DNA from: Verrucomicrobiaceae bacterium UBA2429
Lineage (GTDB): Bacteria; Verrucomicrobiota; Verrucomicrobiia; Verrucomicrobiales; Verrucomicrobiaceae
Length of the DNA stretch: 44,847 bases
Assembly: GCA_002343505.1 (NCBI GenBank)
Contig: DDQZ01000018.1
Location: 28,774 to 73,620 of the forward strand
Direction: 5' to 3'
Shown: piece after piece, positions 40,930 to 44,847 of the stretch
Position numbering within the stretch: position 1 is the first letter of the stretch
Layout of the letters: each line of letters opens with the position of its first letter
Program-made: the position numbers and the translations under genes
Notes under the pieces: generated by a model
Seen by the model: only the letters and a program-made list of their open reading frames with translations
Told to the model about the DNA's origin: nothing
The model's database searches: none

Positions 40930-41916
40930 ATGAAACACCTCATCATCATCCACGGGCGCTCCACCAAACCCTCCGGCAGCGAGAAAGAGCGGCTCGTCAA
41001 AAAAGCCCTCCTCCACGGCCTCAACCGCGTGGACGCCAGTTCGGCGGACAAGATCGAAAACGGCGGGGTCAAGTGCTCCTTCGCCTACTACGGCGACATC
41101 AACAACCGCCTCATGATCGCCGCCGGCGAAAAGAAAAAGAGCGACCTGCCCGGCGTCAACGACCCCGGATACGGCTCCGGCCCCTGCGAGCTTCCCGGCA
41201 GTTATGACGACGATCTCGAAAAACTGCTGGCGCGCAAAACCACCGCCTTCAAAAAAGCCGACTACCAAAAACTGCTCGGCGAGCACAAGGACCGCCGCTG
41301 GAAGGACGACGCCGCCAGGGTCATCAGCGCCGTGGCCGGCATCTTCGGCATGAACGACCAGCTCGTCGCCAAAGCCACCCCGGACATGGGCGCCTACCTG
41401 CTCTCCCGGAAAGCCGGCTCCGAGGTGCGCCAGCGCCTCGCCATCCACCTCCAGCCCGCCCTCCTTGCCGGTGACGACGTCTGCCTCGTCTCCCACAGCA
41501 TGGGCTGCATCGTCGCCTACGACACCCTCTGGAAATACTCCCAGATGAGCGAGTACAAGGCCGTCCAGGACACCGGCAACCGCGTCTCCCTCTGGCTCAC
41601 CCTCGGCTGCCCGCTCGGCGAGCCCGGCGTCATCAAAAACCTCTATGACGCCCACGAGCCCGCCGACGGCAAACATCCCCGCCACATCATCCGCCGCTGG
41701 GAAAACGTGGCCGCCCATGACGACTTCGTCTCCCATGACGAGGGCGTGGCCGATGACTTCAAGGAAATGCGCAGGCTGGGCTACCTCGAGTCCATCAAAG
41801 ACCGGCGCATTTACAACTTCTGGACCGGCAGTGACGGCGCCAACCCGCACAAATTCTACGGCTACCTCGACCATCCCGAAGTCGCCCGCCTCATCGCCGG
41901 CTGGATCGCGGCCTGA
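40930..41916 (+). CDS. Alpha/beta hydrolase-like protein
   Basis: 328 residues, no signal peptide. The start MKHLIIIHGRSTKPSGSEKE holds an early HG loop, and the nucleophile elbow is SHSMG (Ser190) after the strand DDVCLVSHSMGCIVAYDTLW. A late His is likely in FYGYLDHPEVARL, with Asp in WTGSDGANPH. It resembles lipase/esterase or PGAP1-like alpha/beta hydrolases that act on lipids; the substrate is unknown. It is divergent from glmS (194 bases apart) and convergent with the sulfatase gene. Confidence 0.8.
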   Translation: MKHLIIIHGRSTKPSGSEKERLVKKALLHGLNRVDASSADKIENGGVKCSFAYYGDINNRLMIAAGEKKKSDLPGVNDPGYGSGPCELPGSYDDDLEKLLARKTTAFKKADYQKLLGEHKDRRWKDDAARVISAVAGIFGMNDQLVAKATPDMGAYLLSRKAGSEVRQRLAIHLQPALLAGDDVCLVSHSMGCIVAYDTLWKYSQMSEYKAVQDTGNRVSLWLTLGCPLGEPGVIKNLYDAHEPADGKHPRHIIRRWENVAAHDDFVSHDEGVADDFKEMRRLGYLESIKDRRIYNFWTGSDGANPHKFYGYLDHPEVARLIAGWIAA

Positions 41917-41921
41917 CACCC

Positions 41922-43802
41922 CTAAGGGACCACCGGCACCGCGTCTGACTGGAGGTGCTGGAGGCTCTTCTCATACTCCTCGCCGACAAAGGCCGCCACG
42001 CTCACGCTCTCCCCGGCGTAACCGGGCGGCAGTGTGAAGCCCACCTCCGCCTCCCCCTTTCCGGTGATCTCGACGACCTTGCGCTCCAGCCTTTTCCCGG
42101 CGGCGTCCTTCAGCGTCACATGCAGCTTCCGCACCCCCAGCCCGGCGGGCAGCGAGTGCGGGATGACCGCCGTCATTTCCCCGCCGCGCCGCGCCGACTC
42201 CGGCAGCCTCATCTCAATGAGGCCCGTCTCGCCCCTGCCGCGCGCGCCCTTTTTCGTTCCGGCATTCTCCGGCGGCATGGCGGACTTGCCCTTGGCGGCT
42301 GCTTTTTTTGCACCCCGGCCCCCGCCTTTCTTGTCCGCCCGGCGCGCCTCCGCCTCCGCCTGCTGGCGCGTGACATAGGCGTCGAGCACCGCGGGGTCGC
42401 CGCGCTGGCGGAAGACCTCCAGCATCGGATCCCCCGTGCGCACCATCCACTCCTCCAGCATCCGCGCCAGCCTTGCCTGCGTCTCCGCATGGTCCGCGCG
42501 GCCGGCCAGGTTCGTCAGCGCGTCCGGGTCATAGGCGTAATGGTAAAGCTCCTCCGGCGCGCGGTGGTCTATCATGTTCAGCCTGGCCGCGATGCCCGCG
42601 TCCGAGGCCGCCAGCGCCTTCATCCGCCGGTAGGTCACCGTGCCCTGCGTGGCCGTGGTCATCACGCGCCGGCCGTCCGACCACGGATTGAAAATGTAGC
42701 CGTGCTCGCGCGTCATGATGGCGCGCATCGGGTGCCGGTCCCCGCGCGAGTTCTCATTGTACTCCGCCACCACATGGTCCCGCCCCGCCTGCCTCTCCCC
42801 GCGCAGCACCGGCGCGAAGCTGCGCCCCTGCGTGCCCGCCGGCACAGGCAGCCCCGCCGCCTCCAGCAGCGTCGGCGTCAGGTCCACCGCCGAGACCAGA
42901 TGCTCGTCATCCACCGCGCCCGGCCTAGTCACCCCCGGCCACAGCACCATCAGCGGCGTGCGCGTGCTGTGGAAGTACACCTGCGTCTTGGCGAAGGGCA
43001 GCGGCATCCCGTGGTCCGAGAGGAAAAGGATGAGCGTGCGCCCCGCCTCCCCCGACTCCTCCAGCGCGCGCAGGACCTCCCCCAGGCAGTCATCCGCGCG
43101 CCGCACCGAGGAGTAATACTCCGCCAGCTCCGCGCGCACCTGCGGATCATCAAAAAGGAAACCCGGCACCGGCGCCTCCTCCGCCGTGAAGACCCGGCTC
43201 GGCACATGCGGGTCCGCCCTGCCGCCCTCGGCATAAAAGGGCTTGTGCGGATCGGAGATGTTGATGTTCAGGCAGAACGGCTTCCCCGCCGCCTTCGCCC
43301 TGGCGATGCCGTCCTGCGCGCACAGGAAATAGGAGCGCGCGTCCTTGGCATGGGCGCGCGTCCCGTCCGGCAGCGTGTCCAGATCCGCATCCCAGCCCGG
43401 ATACGGGCTGTAAGGCGTGGAGTGGGAGACCTTGCCCCGGATGCCCGTGAACCAGCCCCCCGCCCGCATCAGATCACTCAAATGCGGATAATCCGGATCC
43501 TTCACCTGGTAAAAGCCCTCCACCCGCGTCGTGTGCGGGTAGCGGCCCGACCACATCACATTGCGGGAGGGGAAGCAATTGCCCACCTGCACAAAAGCGT
43601 GGTTGAAGCGCAGCGCCCGCGCCGCCAGACGGTCCATGTGCGGCGTCGTCCCCGCCAGCCTGCAGCCGTAGGCCCCCACCGAATCACAGCTCATGTCATC
43701 CGTGGTGACGAGCAGGAAATTCAGCCTCTCCGCGCCCAAAGCGGGCGAGTGGAAAAGCGCGAGGACGAGGCAAGCGGCGGCGGCAAGGCGGGGAAAGCTC
43801 AT
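41922..43802 (-). CDS. Secreted sulfatase with C-terminal extension
   Basis: 626 residues. A signal peptide (MSFPRLAAAACLVLALFHSP) is followed by the sulfatase domain: metal ligands Asp35-Asp36 in LLVTTDDMSCD and formylglycine site Cys76-Phe-Pro-Ser-Arg80, with SDHGMPLPFAK supplying a further metal pair. After about residue 470 there is a Lys/Ala/Gly-rich linker (KKGGGRGAKKAAAKGKSAM) and a terminal beta-sandwich-like domain. It differs from the YHYH sulfatase in domain order and probably has another substrate, likely a sulfated glycan. The ATG at 43802 was chosen over 43820 for the signal peptide. Confidence 0.9.
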   Translation of the reverse strand: MSFPRLAAAACLVLALFHSPALGAERLNFLLVTTDDMSCDSVGAYGCRLAGTTPHMDRLAARALRFNHAFVQVGNCFPSRNVMWSGRYPHTTRVEGFYQVKDPDYPHLSDLMRAGGWFTGIRGKVSHSTPYSPYPGWDADLDTLPDGTRAHAKDARSYFLCAQDGIARAKAAGKPFCLNINISDPHKPFYAEGGRADPHVPSRVFTAEEAPVPGFLFDDPQVRAELAEYYSSVRRADDCLGEVLRALEESGEAGRTLILFLSDHGMPLPFAKTQVYFHSTRTPLMVLWPGVTRPGAVDDEHLVSAVDLTPTLLEAAGLPVPAGTQGRSFAPVLRGERQAGRDHVVAEYNENSRGDRHPMRAIMTREHGYIFNPWSDGRRVMTTATQGTVTYRRMKALAASDAGIAARLNMIDHRAPEELYHYAYDPDALTNLAGRADHAETQARLARMLEEWMVRTGDPMLEVFRQRGDPAVLDAYVTRQQAEAEARRADKKGGGRGAKKAAAKGKSAMPPENAGTKKGARGRGETGLIEMRLPESARRGGEMTAVIPHSLPAGLGVRKLHVTLKDAAGKRLERKVVEITGKGEAEVGFTLPPGYAGESVSVAAFVGEEYEKSLQHLQSDAVPVVP

Positions 43803-44063
43803 GCCCGTGGAAACGCGCAAAACTGGCGCGCATTTCGCGAGGGCCTGCCCACGACTGGAAAGTCTTGATGCACTTGATGCCTATTCGTGCCAGCGGCGTG
43901 TCCAGCCAAAGCTCTGGCAGAGCGCTGAAGCCATCCATCGCGATATGAGAGTCAGGGCGTGGAAGAAAAGTTAAACCCACACTTGCAGTACTGATGACAT
44001 GTTTGACAGAATTAAACCGAATCAAACAGGTTCTCCGGCTTCAATACCACTCGTCTTCCACTT

Positions 44064-44603
44064 ATGAGCCAAAGCCAATCCATCGGATCAGTTGACATAC
44101 CTGAGGACCATCTAGCTGTCGATTTTGCAGTATTGGAACATTACCAGAAGGTCTCGTCAGAGTTGCTTCGCATTTCACTCTTGGGGATTCCGGTTGTTGG
44201 CTATATGGCAACAGAAGACAAGATTCCTGAGGGAATTTTTGCCCATTCAGGCATTTTGATCAGTACGATTGCCTCGCTCTGTTGCTTCGCGCTTTCGGCA
44301 TCCCTGGCATTGCTGCACAGATATGTGTCGAGTGATGGCATGTCAGATCACATCCAATTGCTGCGCCTTGAGGCATTGGGGAAAATGGAGGGCACCGATA
44401 AGATCGAAAAGCGCAGGCAAAAAAGAAATACAGCGTTTAAAATTTCCAGTTTGGCACTGGCATTTTCAGCCATTTTTCTTGCTCTTGCGGCTGCCGCTTT
44501 GGTCCTGGCCATATCGCTGACTCTAAAAAACATTGGCCGGTCGCAGTCAATTGAGGCGGACAAGACTATGGTGGAACCTTCCGCCAACACCGAGATGAAG
44601 TGA
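44064..44603 (+). CDS. Hypothetical membrane protein
   Basis: 179 residues, not recognised. Three hydrophobic segments are visible: ISLLGIPVVGYMA (about 38-50), FAHSGILISTIASLCCFALS (about 59-80) and ISSLALAFSAIFLALAAAAL (about 128-150). The ends are polar and the N-terminus is acidic. Codon use and G+C are lower than in neighbouring chromosomal genes, which may point to recent acquisition. It lies between the sulfatase (opposite strand) and the RecD2-like gene. Confidence 0.75.
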   Translation: MSQSQSIGSVDIPEDHLAVDFAVLEHYQKVSSELLRISLLGIPVVGYMATEDKIPEGIFAHSGILISTIASLCCFALSASLALLHRYVSSDGMSDHIQLLRLEALGKMEGTDKIEKRRQKRNTAFKISSLALAFSAIFLALAAAALVLAISLTLKNIGRSQSIEADKTMVEPSANTEMK

Positions 44604-44718
44604 CCCGTCAAAAGCGCAAGTTTCAAGCCTGTTGAGCGTGGTGATTTGGTCAGCTGGTGCTGGTGCTTTGAAGCGTGATGACAAGCAGACACAACGGGAG
44701 AATGAATCCCTCAGACCC

Positions 44719-44847
44719 ATGAAGCCCGCCGACTCACGCCCGCCCGCCGAGAGCCTGCGCGGGGTGGTGGAGCGTGTGCTGTTTCACACGGAGGAGACGG
44801 GATTTTGCATCCTGAGGGTGGTGCGTAAGCGTCATCCACGCGCCCTT
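44719..44847 (+). CDS. recD2: RecD2-like ATP-dependent DNA helicase, cut by window edge
   Basis: Only the first 43 codons lie in the window. After a short Pro-rich start, ESLRGVVERVLFHTEETGFC and ILRVV match the opening of RecD2/RecD-like helicases (GxVExVxFxxExxGFxVLxV). RecD2 is a 5'-3' DNA helicase of SF1B used in repair. The helicase motifs lie outside the window, so the call rests on this opening alone. Confidence 0.75.
   Translation, partial: MKPADSRPPAESLRGVVERVLFHTEETGFCILRVVRKRHPRAL

Noticed and set aside
38744..40933. Long plus-strand open frame opposite glmS
   Set aside because: Shadow of glmS, whose motifs and ends are unambiguous on the minus strand.
41955..43868. Plus-strand frame opposite the second sulfatase
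   Set aside because: Arg-rich shadow; the minus strand has the complete sulfatase active site.

Overview
The window reads as chromosomal DNA of a Verrucomicrobiota bacterium, probably of the Verrucomicrobium/Prosthecobacter type. This rests on high G+C, weak or absent Shine-Dalgarno sequences, many exported proteins of unknown function, two formylglycine-type sulfatases (one fused to a YHYH domain), a small bacterial Pur-alpha-like protein, and a 'MK..YFP' family protein that I recall from this phylum. The assignment is inference from gene content; there is no rRNA or other marker here, and I see no tRNA gene.

Layout. 1-4.5 kb (minus strand): glgB (cut by the left edge), a GT4 glycosyltransferase whose end overlaps the glgB start, and an OafA-type acyltransferase with an SGNH domain. 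4.7-9.6 kb: a small membrane protein, a DUF3313-like lipoprotein, a Pur-alpha-like protein, a rhodanese-like protein with Asp at the catalytic Cys position, pssA, a GpgS-like GT81 glycosyltransferase and an EF-hand protein. 9.7-13.7 kb: the sulfatase-YHYH protein and a Verrucomicrobia-type hypothetical. 13.7-17 kb: gene-poor and rich in repeats (degenerate 42-bp repeats, inverted repeats, two MITE-like elements with target-site duplications), holding an orphan antitoxin and a Tat-exported TIM-barrel protein. 17-21 kb: an exported hypothetical, a lone degenerate attC in reverse orientation, and a tandem pair of HtrA-like proteins, one active and one that has lost its catalytic residues. 21-26.3 kb: a type III polyketide synthase coupled to an FAD monooxygenase, a frameshifted Uma2 gene, a PaaK-like adenylate-forming enzyme and an exported hypothetical.

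26.5-29.34 kb is the most distinctive part: four same-strand gene cassettes of lower G+C, each ending in a 90-93 bp attC site, with no integrase in the window. This is a CALIN (cluster of attC sites lacking an integron integrase). Cassette boundaries are supported by complementarity between each cassette's first bases and its own attC left box.

29.3-44.8 kb: an S41 protease/GT4 pair, a probable RNA-repair pair (PNK-like 5'-kinase overlapping a Thg1-like 3'-5' polymerase with a long C-terminal extension), an OmpA-like protein, two exported hypotheticals, glmS, an alpha/beta hydrolase, a second sulfatase, a membrane protein and the first codons of a RecD2-like helicase cut by the right edge.

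Functional groupings: glycan and envelope work (glgB, GT4s, acyltransferase, glmS, pssA, GpgS-like, sulfatases), envelope proteolysis (HtrA pair, S41), one small secondary-metabolite unit (type III PKS plus monooxygenase), one RNA-repair unit, and an integron-derived cassette island.
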